The position numbers and the translations under genes are program-made. Below, piece after piece: positions 31,316-43,009 of a stretch of 64,000 bases of DNA. The DNA comes from Bombyx mori (Eukaryota; Arthropoda; Insecta; Lepidoptera; Bombycidae). The notes below the pieces were generated by a model. It saw nothing but the letters and a program-made list of their open reading frames with translations. It did not search any database and was not told where the DNA came from. Within the stretch, counting starts at the first letter, position 1, and each line of letters opens with the position of its first letter. The stretch lies in NCBI RefSeq assembly GCF_030269925.1, contig NC_085128.1, positions 14,324,501 through 14,388,500 on the forward strand, written 5' to 3'.

Positions 31316-31495
31316 ATGGTCTAGAGGGACCATGTCAGTTTCACCGGGCTAGTAGGTGAGCTCATGGGGCTCAAACCTGACGATGTTGCTAACACGAAGC
31401 CTATCAAGAGCCGTGCTTTGCAGAATCTACCACCGGATCGGAAACCCGACCCACTGAGAAGATCCGACGGGAAACTCAGTGGGCTGTGTACAATT
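31316..31495 (-). mobile_element. PolyA-repeat 3' fragment, inverted copy
   Basis: GTAGGTGAGCTCATGGGGCT, CAGAATCTACCACCGGATCG and AAACTCAGTGGGCTGTGTA are the reverse complement of the units at 12098 and 31800. Confidence 0.6.
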
Positions 31496-31499
31496 TATG

Positions 31500-31555
31500 C
31501 GAATTTGATTTTTATAATACGATGTTATTACTTAATCGTGGAAGTCTATGCACAT
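31500..31555 (-). mobile_element. Bm1 scrap between two inverted repeat copies
   Basis: TTTGATTTTTATAATACGATGT... with CTTAATCGTGGAAGTCTATG is the Bm1 stretch next to its tRNA-like head. It is isolated from the rest of a Bm1. Confidence 0.5.
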
Positions 31556-31559
31556 CTAT

Positions 31560-32086
31560 GGTTGCAGGATAGCCGTTGGAGCACCATGGTTCCTAAGGAA
31601 CGGGGTTCTCCATGATGACCTCGAACTTGACTCAGTCTAAGTATCTACAGTCGGCATCGTTGCGCCACTTCGAGAAGGCGACATGACATGAAAGCTCTCT
31701 TGTCGTGGCCATCAGTAATTACATACCCGATCCAGTGGATCGAATGATAAACAGTCGACGTCGCCCTAAGCACGTCAATACGGATCCTCCCGATACATTA
31801 ACGGTTCTTTTAGGTACCTCAAGCACCGGTCTCCGTCCTCGCCCAAGCCCTCGTTTGCGACGAAGGGCTCGACTAGTAAATTAACCCATAGACACAGCCC
31901 ACTGAGTTTCTCACCGAATCTTCTCAGTGGGTCGCGTTTTCGATCCGGTGGTAGATTCTGCTAAGCCTTGCTCTTGCTAGGGCCAGTGTTAACAACACTC
32001 CCGGTTTGAGCTCCGTAAACTCACCTACTAGCTCGGTGAATCTAGAATAACTCCCCGAGGCTATTAAAATAAGTAGGAAAAAAAAC
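31560..32086 (+). mobile_element. PolyA-tailed retroelement 3' fragment, longer copy
   Basis: 31800-32086 matches 12098-12379 (TTTTAGGTACCTCAAGCACC ... AAGTAGGAAAAAAAACAC). The preceding 240 bp (CCTAAGGAACGGGGTTCTCC, CCGATCCAGTGGATCGAATG) probably belongs to the same element, but this copy alone shows it. No coding frame. Confidence 0.5.
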
Positions 32087-34567
32087 ACAACTACTGCTAC
32101 TATTTTATTTCACGTCCAAGCTCATAAATTCTTAAGCGTTTTGATTAATAAACGAATATTTAGACAAGATGAAAACATATGTAAATTTTTCTTATCGTAA
32201 CTAAAATATGGAGTAACAAGAACTAAACGTAAAGTTTCATAACACAGGCGCCATCTCCTCCAAGCCGGACCATAGCGCGACTTGTGCCAACGATCACGTA
32301 ATCCATTACCATTGCGCGCGTGACTCTTTCAAACATTGAACAAAGACGCCGGTAATTTTATTTACTTTTCTTTGATGGGCTCCCGGCATGTCATGTTAGG
32401 AGAACGTCAGGAAATTATCAAAATGGCTGAATGTTTCTTTTAATCTGTAAGCTAACTGTTCTTTCACATATTGACAATTGAAATCGTCAGTTTCTTCCCG
32501 CTGGTAGACGTTTAGCGGAGTCCGAAAGAGCCAAAAATTGCATTGATAAAGCCGTTATGTTCGTAAAACATCTCAATTTGGTTAATGTAGTACACATTAA
32601 AAATATTACGGGCCGTAACAATAAAACCATTCGTAACATAGTTCATCATAAAAAAGGTGTACATTGTAGGTATGGTACGACGATAGAAAACTGGAAATAT
32701 AATTACTTTGAATTAGCATCGATAGTAAAAATGTCTCTGCTTGAAGCGTGGGACATCCCTACGATTAAATGAAAACTACAACTTCATGTCTCAAAGCATT
32801 CACATTGCGATGTCGGTCAGCTCCAATAACCACTCCACCAGATAGGCCATGAATTTCACTATACGGCAATTTTTGTTCTTGTCCAGACTTTGTAAAGTAC
32901 ACCGTCCTACTTAGTATCTTCTATATATTCTTATTTCAGACGGATAACACAAACATTGCGTGTCTCAGAACAAGGGAGGAACTTCTTTTTGTTGTTTGTC
33001 ACGCGAAAAGTTGAAGTGAAATGTGATGCGCAGACATCGTCTTAAATTTTTCAACCAACGAACTTTTGGGTTTAGTTTCAGAAATTTCACAAAATTTTAT
33101 GTCATATAAATATGCTTTCGTTTATTCTTATGTTCTTTTCCGTTATATTATGCGGAATACATTTTCCGAAACTGTTTCAAAAAATCTAGTGGGCATCTTC
33201 TGGATCTTTAGTTACCGGTACCCCGTGCTGTCTATATCTGCCACAAAGCAATCGTGCGTGCACTTTTTAAGGGTCCCTATGCGATAATGACCTTTGACCA
33301 GCAGATGGAAAATATGCAAAACTGTCTACAAAAGCAACATTTAATTTAAAATGTTTCTGCTATTGACTCAAAATAATTGTAGTTCCAAGATTGTATGGGC
33401 TCAGTTACTACATGACGGGAATAGGCTGAGAAATTCACTGTTATTAAGCAATCCGTAAATCTTTGTGCTGCTGTTAAATAACATCTGAACATTAGAGCTA
33501 TACAATATTTAGATTCATAAGCTGCATAGATAAAAATATATTTAATGGGACCATTAAAATCTACTAAAATCTCTATACGTAATTGGTCGAAAATCATACA
33601 CTAAGAAAAGTCTGGTATTAAGTATCCGATGGAGGACTAGAGATTAATTGCGAATGCCAATGTATGCTCCATAATCGGGGGAGTAAATAAACGCATTTAT
33701 TAAAAAATAAACAAACAACAACAAACAACCCTTCGATTCTACATATTGATTCGATATATCACACGTAAATAAATCTTGTTAAATTAGTTTTAAGTGTCTG
33801 ATATGTTAATGCGCTATTAGATTATTGTGTCAATAACATAAATTATTCCATACTACTACTGCATATTAACACTCTTTTATTGAATGATGCAAATGTGTAA
33901 TAGATTATCCTTCAAGGCATTACACTTAAACGTGAAATCATCATATACATAATTTGATGTTTAATATAGTATAATACATAATATATTATGTCAATGAAAA
34001 ACAACACTTTACTGCTCAGCACATTTTCATTCTGTACTTTTAAAACAAGCCGATTCTGAAAGAAAGAACTGAAAATAAATTAAAAAAAACGAAACACCAT
34101 AATAAGTGAAACAAATGTTGAAAAATATAGATTCAACTTGCTTCTATTTAGTTAATCAGACATCTGAGATACGTTATAGTAGATAAACAAAATTAAAAAC
34201 ATTGAGTTTATCGGACTTGAAACAGGTGAACAATATATAGGTACTATTAACTTCGTATAAACACAGATCAAAAGACAATAGATTTAATGAACTCCCCTAA
34301 TCGTTCAAAACATCCTTAATTTAATCCAAAAACAAAGTAATTTATCCTTTTTATCGCGACAGTGTGAAATGGTAATGTAACACGCTTGTCGCCCTCATTA
34401 CCATTTTATTGGAAGGCTCTGAATGTTTGAGAATTTAGACACCTCGGGAAAGCCAACATTTTTAATCACGGTGAGCTACAGGATAAATACATAGGTCGAT
34501 ATACATCCGAAGCGGCATGATCACACTTTGAACTTGTTTGAAATGTAAGATTTTGTTTTTAATTAAA
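32087..34567. other. Long stretch without a recognised gene
   Basis: AT-rich. A weak Bm1-tail echo at 32812-32860 (AGCTCCAATAACCACTCCAC) is the only repeat seen. Frames of 60-83 residues lack known motifs. Confidence 0.35.
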
Positions 34568-34861
34568 ACTATATATAAAAAAAAAAATTGCTGTTCGTTA
34601 GTCTCGCTAAAACTCGAGAACGGCTGGGCCGATTTGGCGAATTATTTGTGGAAGTCCAGAGAAGGTTTAAAAGATAGATAAATATGAAAAGGCCCGGAAT
34701 TAAATAAAAATAGCAATTTTGTTTTCCTTTGTTGTGTTGTCCCCCGTCGGACGGATTCTTTTTGTTTGTTTTTAGTTTATTTTTACAAAAGTTTAGGTCT
34801 TTTATTTATCGATTGAGGCACTACGAAGCCTGCCGGGTCAGAAGGTGACAAAGGGGACTAG
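34568..34861 (+). mobile_element. Helitron-like repeat, family D, decayed copy
   Basis: TTGCTGTTCGTTAGTCTCGC, AAACTCGAGAACGGCTGG and CACTACGAAGCCTGCCGGGT match 50210-50503 in the opposite orientation. The expected GGGTCAGCTAGT end is altered, but a CTAGT lies at 34858. Right border approximate. Confidence 0.55.
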
Positions 34862-35177
34862 TAGATCAAAATTTAAATCGGTTTGTCAAGAATGTGCTGG
34901 CTGTATTTATACCACCTGGTAGGTTTAAAGACTAGTGACCCTAACCTATCAGATCTACCTGTCCAACCGTACCTTGGGTTCCCATTCCTTGGCATGGAAG
35001 GAACAAAGTATTCCGAATTTGGGTTTTTGTTTCTGGTTCAGTTCAAACACGGCGGCTAATCCTAGTCCAAGGACAGTGGAATGTTTAGCATTTTTGTTTA
35101 GAATTCATTGTATTTCTATTATTTATTTATTTGGTAGAAGTGGTATGAAGTTATTATTTTTTACAGGATATTAAGGA
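34862..35177. other. No gene recognised
   Basis: Short spacer between two Helitron-like copies. The 79-residue frame at 34935-35174 has no known motif. Confidence 0.35.
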
Positions 35178-35603
35178 CTAGCGGCCCGCTCCAGCTCCGC
35201 TCGGGTCTTTAACAAAAATTTCAGCGACGTTGTTTTATTTTTTTAAATAAAAGGACACTTATTGCGGTATAACTATAATAGTTAGACATAATTATACTGT
35301 CGCGACATTTTTTATAAATAATAATGTGTTTTACAAAGTCATAGTACATTATTTTATTCTATCATCAATAGTTTTCGCAGGGCACGCGATGTAAAGAATA
35401 TTGTCGGTAATTTTTTTACACCTTGGGTTACATTATTGGAGTTTTAGTAAGGATCCTTAATATTTTTCAACAAAGATTATGTCACTCGGGAATAGTGTAG
35501 CTTCCAAACAGTGAAAGAATTTTTCAAATCGGTTCAGTAGTTTCGGAGCCTATTCAATACAAACAAACAAACAAATCTTTCCTCTTTATAATACTAGTAT
35601 AGA
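35178..35603 (-). mobile_element. Non-autonomous Helitron, family B, copy 1
   Basis: On the minus strand it starts TCTATACTAGTATTATAAAG after host A and ends GAGCGGGCCGCTAG before host T. The GGTTCAGTAGTTTCGGAGCC block (plus strand) matches 49228-49492. 426 bp, non-coding. Confidence 0.7.
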
Positions 35604-36050
35604 TATGGAAACGATCCGTCAGTTTGTAGTGCGTCGCATTTTTTCCCTACCTATTCGTTGGTAACCTAAGAGACTATTCTAGGTACGCCCGGACGGCGTG
35701 CGACGAAATTGCTGAAATAGAACCAGCAAAAAAGCATTGTAAGTTTTTCTGTTGAAATTGAATAAGAGGTTAGGGACCACCGCATTAATTTTCTGGAGCT
35801 CATTTGTATTTCAACGTCAGTGTTGTAGCCGAATTTGAGATATTATTATGTGGTCAAAGGTTTGTTTGTGCCATATTACCTTTCAAACAAAAAGATTTAT
35901 CTCGAAACCGTATTAGTCAGTGTCTCAACATAATATGTATATACGTATATATTATAACCTAGTGTATGTATTATAGCCTAGTATTTATTTTTACTCATGT
36001 CTACTATAATTCTTTAAATTATCGCCATATATTATCTCTATCACAGCTAC
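35604..36050. other. No gene recognised
   Basis: Contains GTCGCATTTTTTCCCTACCT and GTACGCCCGGACGGCGTGCG, which looks repeat-derived but was not identified. Confidence 0.3.
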
Positions 36051-36175
36051 GCACTTCTTGAGTCTTCCACTTCATCAACGAGGGTTAACTGGAAGAGAAT
36101 GTCTGCATGCCGTTAAGTTTGCCTTTGTACAATATTTTTGTGCAATAAAGAATTTTCAATCAATCAATCAATGGA
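36051..36175 (+). mobile_element. LINE 3'-end fragment (CR1-like)
   Basis: GTTAACTGGAAGAGAATGTC ... GTGCAATAAAGAATTTTCAA then (TCAA)n. A similar end lies at 60650-60750 (GTTGACTGGTAGAGAATGCC). Matches a common lepidopteran CR1-like tail from memory. Only the 3' end is present. Confidence 0.4.
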
Positions 36176-36357
36176 TGCGTGTTGTCATATAAGAATTACG
36201 AAAAAATATATATTTTTACATGTACCATTTATTTAGCGATCTTGAATTAGGTTCATGAACACATGTTAGGCACGAATTTATTTTTATACTTTTTGGTATC
36301 GGCTGATTTGATTTCTAGAATTATCATATCATGAGATACGAGTATAGCGAGCGTCTT

Positions 36358-36367
36358 AAACTAAAAC

Positions 36368-36370
<3 letters not shown>
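36358..36370. repeat. Target-site duplication, left, of R1-like LINE
   Basis: AAACTAAAACAGC, repeated at 37928-37940. It may extend by TT into the poly(T). Confidence 0.85.
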
Positions 36371-36434
<64 letters not shown>

Positions 36435-37927
36435 CCACAGGAGAAAATCGCCGGATCCCCACCCGCACGGCAGGTGGGGTATGTGGGAGTCGAACCTCAC
36501 TAAAAACTCCTGCCGCTCACAGCCGGCGCCCTACCCCGGACCGGGTGGGAACCCAGTCGGAGTTATTGAGACGGCGGGACAGGGTTTACGCAAAGCACAT
36601 TACATCCATCCCGCCGTCCCCCAGACGCCGGACCGGCGGCCGCCAGCAACATGACCGCCGGTTCCCTCGGTCGACGGGCCAAGAGCCCGATTGATAGCGC
36701 CGCGCTACACCTTCCCCCGGAGCGGTCGGGGGAACGCGACCTACCACGCTGCCCCACGCCTAAGCTCCTCCCCGCACAAAGCGGGTGGAGCCCGAAGCTC
36801 TTAGGGGGCCGGGTTACGGACGAGACCCCGGTCCCGACCCCCTGCTCGGCGGCGGCGGGTTTCTGCGTAGTGAGGAGAGCTTTGCCTCACTCGCCCCGCC
36901 GCCTCCTTCTGCGAGATGGTGCACTCGCAGAAGTCGAGCATAGCCTTCCAAGACTCGTCGCCGCCAAGCATCGACGCCACGACGCCAGGCAGCGACAAGT
37001 CTGGTCCTATCTTTGCGACAAGGACACGGCGCTGCACCTCCCAAGCGGGGCAGACAGCGAGCGTATGCTCCGCCGTGTCCAGGTCGTGTCCACAATGGTG
37101 GCACCTCGTCGTCGGCTCAGCTCCTATCCGGTGCAGGTACTTTCCAAAGCATCCGTGCCCAGTCAGCACCTGCACCAGACGGAAGGTGAGGCGTCCTCGG
37201 CCACGATTCACCCAGTCATAAAAGACCGGGTAAACCGCCTCGACGGTCCGTAGACCCCACGTGGGGTTGGCCAACCGCCTCGACCACGATTCGAGCACGG
37301 ACCGCCGAGAATGGGCCTTCCGCGCCCGCAGCTCACTTTTGGAGGGACGCGCCACGCCCAGAGCACGAAGCTCACTGCGCCACCGATAGTCGGCAGCGAG
37401 CGACTCCGCCTCCAGCTCCCATGGCGGCGTCCCCGCCAACACACACGCCGCCTCGAATGAGACGGTGCGATATCCACGGATGACCCTGATAGCAACGGTG
37501 CGCTGCGGCCGGCGCAGGAACCGAGCCATAGTAGCCCGATTGCGCGGCTCAGCCCATACAGGCGCACCGTACAGGGCCATCGATCGCACCACCCCAGCGT
37601 AGAGGCGGCGTACAACCTGATCCGGCCCCCCGATATTCGGGAGCAGTCGGTTCAAAGAACCGGCTGTCCTCATTAATCGAGGGACCAGCTCCGCAAAGTG
37701 AGCACGAAAAGCCCACCGGCCGTCCAACACGAGGCCGAGGTACCTTAACTGCACCCCGACCCCTATCCGGACGCCCCCAACCACGATGTGGGCGTCGACA
37801 GGTGGCGCTCTCCGCGGCCCGTGAAACCACAAGGCCTCGGATTTACTGAGCGCCACGTCGAGGCCCAGTCTCTTGATCCTCCCGACGACGAGGGCCACTC
37901 CCGCTGTGGCGAGACGGGCAGACTCTC
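36371..37927 (-). mobile_element. 5'-truncated R1-like non-LTR retrotransposon
   Basis: An insertion on the minus strand: about 64 T (36371-36434) is the poly(A) tail, then a 366-bp 3' UTR, then a reverse-transcriptase C-terminus open to the truncation point at 37927. A 13-bp target duplication flanks it. GC content is far above the surroundings, as in R1/TRAS-type elements of Lepidoptera. The long pure tail and open frame suggest a fairly recent insertion. Confidence 0.8.
36801..37927 (-). CDS. Reverse-transcriptase C-terminal fragment, R1-like LINE
   Basis: About 375 residues, open from the 5' truncation (no native start) to a stop at 36801. It begins ARLATAGVALVVGRIKRLGL then LSKSEALWFHGPRRAPP, the region just after the RT active site. 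GVQLRYLGLVLDGRWAFRAH and the thumb (MALYGAPVWAEP) follow. The cysteine-histidine motif is CHHCGHDLDTAEHTLAVC, and the end is QKEAAGRVR and Arg-rich. The catalytic YxDD and the endonuclease are upstream and missing, so this piece cannot retrotranspose. Assignment to R1/TRAS-like rests on 'DTAEHTLAVCPAW' and GC-rich codon use recalled from silkworm elements. The opposite-strand and other-frame ORFs here are shadows. Confidence 0.75.
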
Positions 37928-37940
37928 AAACTAAAACAGC
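37928..37940. repeat. Target-site duplication, right, of R1-like LINE
   Basis: AAACTAAAACAGC, exact copy of 36358-36370. Confidence 0.85.
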
Positions 37941-38350
37941 TTACATCGATTTAAGGGTTCAAGCACAATCATTTTCTTATATCATATTGCCTAGAAAAAC
38001 ATCTGAATAATCTTTAACATCATACAAGAGAGGTTCTGCACCGCACAATTTTAAATTAATCCGGTTGAGCTTTCATCTTTTCGCAAGCTGGTGAAGCGGT
38101 TCCAACAAAATGAGCATTGAATTTGTTTAAGAAAATATTATTTCGTCTCGCATTTTTTTGTCGGACGGGTAATGAGGAATAAAAATTGCTGAAAATTGAA
38201 ATCGAGTCGAAAAATTAGGATGAAATGCGGCTGATTCGACGTCTGGTATTTCGATCGTTATTTCTGAACTCGGATTTTTGTTACGTAATCGACTCCAAGT
38301 TATTGCTAACAAGAAAACCTTTTAGTTGTTTCTCTAATTTAATCCCACAA
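37941..38350. other. No gene recognised
   Basis: AT-rich. Frames up to 64 residues without motifs. Confidence 0.35.
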
Positions 38351-38462
38351 TTACAGTTTTTTTTTGTAGATCGACGATCATACGGCCCACCTGATAGTGA
38401 TTGGTTACTTTTGCTCTAGGTAATACCAGGAGCATAGCAAAGTCGTTGCTTACTGCTAAACA
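38351..38462 (-). repeat. Second SINE-like family, decayed copy
   Basis: Poly-T then GTAGATCGACGATCATACGG, CCCACCTGATAGTGATTGG and ACCAGGAGCATAGCAAAGTC. Clearly diverged from the module at 210. Confidence 0.55.
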
Positions 38463-39564
38463 CTCTCCGCAGATCTTGTTTAAAGAAAGATATATCTTAG
38501 CGCTCAGGAAACACCTAGTATATCAATCACCGATCATTCCAAAGCCGAATGGTAGACTAAAAGATCTCTGGAAACGCACTGTGAATATGGTATATTACCT
38601 ATCTCAATAACAATACGATAGAATCCGGTATCGACTAACACAATAATAACTCCAATTAGTAATAATACCTTATTAATACTAGATGGTGCTAATTAGATGT
38701 CCACTTTATTTTGTGTAATTTGCTATGGGTACAATATTTATTGTTTTTTATTGCTCTATATAGTATTCAAGTTGTTAGTTGTTACCATACCATACCACAA
38801 TGTGAATACAGTTAACAGTTTTGAGATATGGGCTTGTAGTCTATATTTTAGTTTATTCTGGTTGTTCTACCATTAAAATCAGAACGCAAGGTTCCGTAGC
38901 AACATAAATATACAGGATTGTGGCAACTATCCATACGGGCGCACAATATTGAATGAAATGAATTATTATTATGACATCAAGTATTCACAGCAACACTAGT
39001 ACATTTTGAAATCGTGAGTATCGCGAACATTGAAATTCAAATATAAACCATAAAGTGAAAGTAAACAGAGCATAATTTAAAATAAACGTCCTCCCAAAAA
39101 GCGTTTTCGTTCAGATTTTTTGTATCCTCGTTAAGTTAATAGAGCTCCTATCCCTTTAGCTTGTTATCACGTTTTTACACACACGAAAATGAAAATTTAT
39201 TCTGCACGTAAACAGCATATGTGATCGTAAATTTCCAATATTTTTGCTTCGACGATTCTATATAATAATTTGTAATCGTAATTACGAATTTTCATGTTAC
39301 AATATTTTATTTTGGATTTGATCGTATCGTTTTGTCAGACTTCAACATTCAACTACATCTACTTTGAATTAACTTCACAAAGAGATACAGTCGTGGGACC
39401 GGCGAAACGAATTTCGAGGGCTTGTCTTTTTTAAAGCAACTTGTGTTCATTTTTAAATTGTTCTATTTAAGAGACTAACCGCCCACTTTATAAAGTCTAT
39501 GGAGTCCACTACAGATACCGGGAGCTACTTTGATCTTCTAATGCGATAAAACCAATTGAGACAA
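38463..39564. other. No gene recognised
   Basis: AT-rich single-copy-looking sequence. No motif-bearing frame. Confidence 0.35.
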
Positions 39565-39640
39565 AGACATAGTGTGGATTGGGAGAGGCCTATGTTCAGC
39601 AGTGGACGACTGTGAGCTGATGATGATGATGATCATAGCC
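39565..39640 (+). mobile_element. LINE 3' tail with (GAT)n microsatellite
   Basis: GGATTGGGAGAGGCCTATGT, TCAGCAGTGGACGACTGTGA and then GCTGATGATGATGATGAT. This is a very common lepidopteran LINE ending (probably RTE-like), recognised from memory. Confidence 0.45.
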
Positions 39641-39687
39641 ACAACGGAGTAGTTGGTGTCGCTTAATAACAGCAAAACTGTCTAAAA

Positions 39688-39990
39688 TCTATACTAATGG
39701 TATAAAGCTGAAGAGTTTGTTTATTTGAACGCGCTAATCTCAGGAACAACTGGTCGGATTTAAAAAAAAATTTCAGTGTTAGATAGCCCGCTTATAACAT
39801 CACGCTAAGACCAATACAAGCGGAGCACTAATAAAGAATGTTTCAAAATCGGGGTTATTTTTACCTTTTGAGAGCTTCCGCTGCGTGCGCTGCAGAAACG
39901 GTTAAAGTTTCGCTAAAATAATGTATGACAGAATTGTTCCCCTTTAAAAGATCTAAAAAAAGTCCGTGACAGCATATATCTATATATTAA
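39688..39990 (+). mobile_element. Helitron-like repeat, family E
   Basis: Starts TCTATACTAATGGTATAAAG after host A, then ACGCGCTAATCTCAGGAACA, AACATCACGCTAAGACCAAT and CTTTTGAGAGCTTCCGCTGC. The start matches family B but the body differs. The 3' end is not clear. Confidence 0.5.
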
Positions 39991-40278
39991 GGTTGGCTCA
40001 CTATAACGTTTTTTATGCTAACCAAATTTGTTCTAAAATTCTCGCATTATTTATATACTGTCTACACGTTCCCGTGCCATTTATATGATCGCTTTGAAAC
40101 TTAAAGGAACTGTCGTTGGGACTTCAACAAAAATTTCAAGCATCCTCGTACGATAAGTAGCACTGGATGCCTTTCTAAAAATGGGTGTTACATTCATTCT
40201 TAACGATATGTAAGTTACTGACGAAAAACGAAAACATGTCTTATTTATCAACTTTGGACTCACATTTAAGTATATTAA

Positions 40279-40755
40279 TCTATATAATTATTAATACGTG
40301 AACCAAAAACTTTGTACCCCGTTTTACGAAAACTGTGCGAACGGAGGAGTATGATATTTCCCACACTTATAGAAAATATAGAAAACGAGTGCAGAATGTT
40401 AGTATTTTTTTAATCATTAATAAATCAACATGAATAAAATAAAGCGTAAAAATACATTAGATCAATGAATAAAAAACATTACACAAACTACCATGTATTT
40501 GACACACACACGCATGCATAGGTACTATAAGATTTTGTTTATTGTCAAACTTTTCTTATTGCTTATAGTCTGTGGTCAAATTGAGAATAGATTAAATATT
40601 TTTTGCGTTTATTATTATTTGTCTAAAGTGTAGTCTTGGCGAAATCTGTGATTATAGAAATATATTAGTCTTTGATAATAGAATCATAATAGTGTACAAA
40701 CCTATAATTTAAATTAATAATTCTAGTCGAATTTCGACTACCGGGGGACCACTAG
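40279..40755 (+). mobile_element. Non-autonomous Helitron, family A, copy 3
   Basis: TCTATATAATTATTAATACG start after A and GACCACTAG end before T. Hairpin TAGTCGAATTTCGACTA. At 477 bp it is the longest of four copies and has the most substitutions, including CCGGGGGACC before the end. Confidence 0.7.
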
Positions 40756-41380
40756 TCTAATAATTTAATTTCTAAATCATCTTAAATTCAATATTATTTT
40801 TTTTAGCATATAGTTAAATAAATTTAACGATAAAGATTCCTCTCACGAAAATATTACGATAGCATTCACAGAACAATAAATGTCTGTTTTTATTTCAATA
40901 TGACGTAAGTTGAGTGTAAATGAGATTCTAACGAGGTCATGTCACTCATAACTGGGATAATAGTTTTTTGGGCAATTAGCGTTCGGTCTGCCGAAAAGAT
41001 TTGGGTCAATATTGTAGTTGGTCATGGTTCTTTTGTGTTACAAGCATGTTGGATTCGTTAAATAATGATCGACAGTTAATAAGTTCTGTTGTAGATGTGT
41101 GTATGTATTTTTTTGTAAAAATGTTTTACTGTAAGAATGTTTGTCCTCCTAAAAACTGTGTATTATCCGTCAGACCTTAAAGTTTCTAAAAATTTGGCTT
41201 ACATTTCTTAGTCGGTTCCGTACCAGATTAAATCTTAGCTGATGCTACATAAGCAAACAATAGTAAGGTAATGGTAGCCAGTAGTGGAACTAGAGAGATA
41301 GACGCTAAGTAAAAGAATAAGCTGATGATTATTGAGGAAGCTACTGCTATCTAACGATGGCAGCAATAATATAACTATAA
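40756..41380. other. No gene recognised
   Basis: Nothing beyond AT-rich sequence and short frames. Confidence 0.35.
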
Positions 41381-41641
41381 TTATAATTTGCGTAATTACT
41401 GGTGGTAGGACCTTTTGTGAGTCCGCGCGGGTAGGTACTACCACCCTGCCTTTTCTGTCGTGAAGCAGTAATGCGTTTCGGTTTGAAGGGTGCGGTAGCC
41501 ATTGTAACTATACTTGAGACTTTAGAACTTATATCTCAAGGTGGGTGGCGCATTTACGTCGTAGATGTCTATGGGCTCCAGTAACTACTTAACACCAGGT
41601 GGACTGTGAACTCGTCCACCCATCTAAGCAGTAAAAAAAAA
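41381..41641 (+). mobile_element. Bm1 SINE, head-less
   Basis: TTATAATTTGCGTAATTACT, GGTGGTAGGACCTTTTGTGA ... ATCTAAGCAGTAAAAAAAAA. Begins downstream of the tRNA-like region. Confidence 0.85.
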
Positions 41642-41965
41642 CTCAGCTAAAAAAAAATCAGTTTTATAAACGTTAGATTCCCGTATATTCTTGAGTGGAC
41701 AGACGGTCTATGCGCATAATACTACCAACAAAACAAGATGCGGTCGAGCAGCACACTACCACCACACTCACTTCAATCCCTACCAACTCACGCATTTCAC
41801 CCGTGTACCTGTGCATCGTCACAGCCGTTATTGTAAAATATAACTTGGAAGAAAAAATAAAACATTCGTTTCTTTCGTACACCACTGCTTGCCTCTTCTT
41901 CCTTGCTAACACAGACTTAATTTATTCTCTTGTTATAAAAAATAGACGATAACAAATCAGATAAT
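41642..41965. other. No gene recognised
   Basis: Overlapping frames on both strands (41673-41952), neither with a recognised motif. Confidence 0.3.
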
Positions 41966-42085
41966 TTAAAAAAAAAAAAATATTGCCCTTGTAAGCAGAC
42001 GGCCCACCTGATGGTGAGTGGTTACCATTGCCCATGGACTTCAGCAATGCCAGGGGCAGAGTCAAGCCACTGCCTGCCGCAAAAC
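41966..42085 (-). repeat. Second SINE-like family copy
   Basis: CTTGTAAGCAGACGGCCCAC (a deletion removes GAGCATA), GATGGTGAGTGGTTACCATT and CAGGGGCAGAGTCAAGCC. Flanked on the left by an A-run rather than the usual T-run. Confidence 0.6.
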
Positions 42086-42756
42086 TATTATGATGTAAGC
42101 ATCTGATGTATGTATGTGCTTCAGTGTTTTTTCATGTAATCACGAATATACCAATTATGATACCACCTTACACCGAAAATCCTACAAGCTGCTTTTTATT
42201 GCTAGGTTGATGATCTTTAGAAATTTCTTTTAAAATAAAAATAAGCATGAGATTTATAGTTGAATATTCCACAGTCAATGACCCTAAGCTAAAAAAATTC
42301 CCTGAGTTTCCGACACTAGCCATGAATGAATAAGAAGCAGAAATAAAGCCACCATATTCCGAAAACAAAAAATCACTTGAATCCAATTTAACAATTTAAT
42401 AATTTTCAATTTGTGTATTTTTAAATGATAGTGTTCTTTGAAATTACGTGCTTACCAACATCAGGCGCCAAGAGGAAATTTCCTATTGCAATAATATTTT
42501 AGTGTTATTGCTGCTCTTAATCTGTAAGCGCTTTTACGCGTGGAAGAACGTGAATCGGAATCGAGATAAATTTTGATTATTAAATACAACCACTTTGAGC
42601 TGTAAGGTTGAAGTCTTGGAATACTCGCCACTATACAAATAAGTCGAAATTTTAAATTAAATTTACCTATCTTATTACTCGTATGTAGTGATTGTTTTAT
42701 CTTACAAATACAAAGGCAGGTTTGCTTCTGACACCGAGGGTTTCTCACCTTCCGGT
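42086..42756. other. No supported gene
   Basis: Minus-strand frame 42461-42748 (95 residues) ends near a GTAAGC donor-like site at about 42455, but the frame stops before it. Not accepted as an exon. Confidence 0.3.
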
Positions 42757-43006
42757 TTTTTTTTTAATTGCTTAGTTGGGTGGACGAGCTCACAGCCCAC
42801 CTGGTGTTAAGTTGTTACTGTAGCCCATAGACATCTATGACGTAAATGCGCCACCCACCTTGAGATATAGGTTCTAAGGTCTCAGTATAGTTACAGCGGC
42901 TGCCCCACCCTTCAAACCGAAACGCGTTACTGCTTCACGGCAGAAATAGGCAGGGTAGTGGTACCTACCCGTGCGGACTCATAAGAGGCCCTACCACTTT
43001 TACTGG
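42757..43006 (-). mobile_element. Bm1 SINE, head-less
   Basis: Poly-T, ATTGCTTAGTTGGGTGGACG ... GTGGTACCTACCCGTGCGGA, CTCATAAGAGGCCCTACCAC. Directly followed by a LINE relic. Confidence 0.85.
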
Positions 43007-43009
43007 TTA

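Noticed and set aside
36371..36434. Assembly gap or sequencing artefact (long T run)
   Set aside because: It sits exactly where the LINE poly(A) should be, next to the target duplication, so it is biological, though its exact length may be uncertain.
36651..37253. 200-residue plus-strand protein in GC-rich block
   Set aside because: A shadow of the minus-strand R1-like reverse transcriptase; GC-rich DNA has few stops in other frames.
42455..42748. Minus-strand exon ending at a GTAAGC donor
   Set aside because: The long frame stops before the donor. The frame that reaches the donor has a stop 15 codons upstream and no good acceptor.
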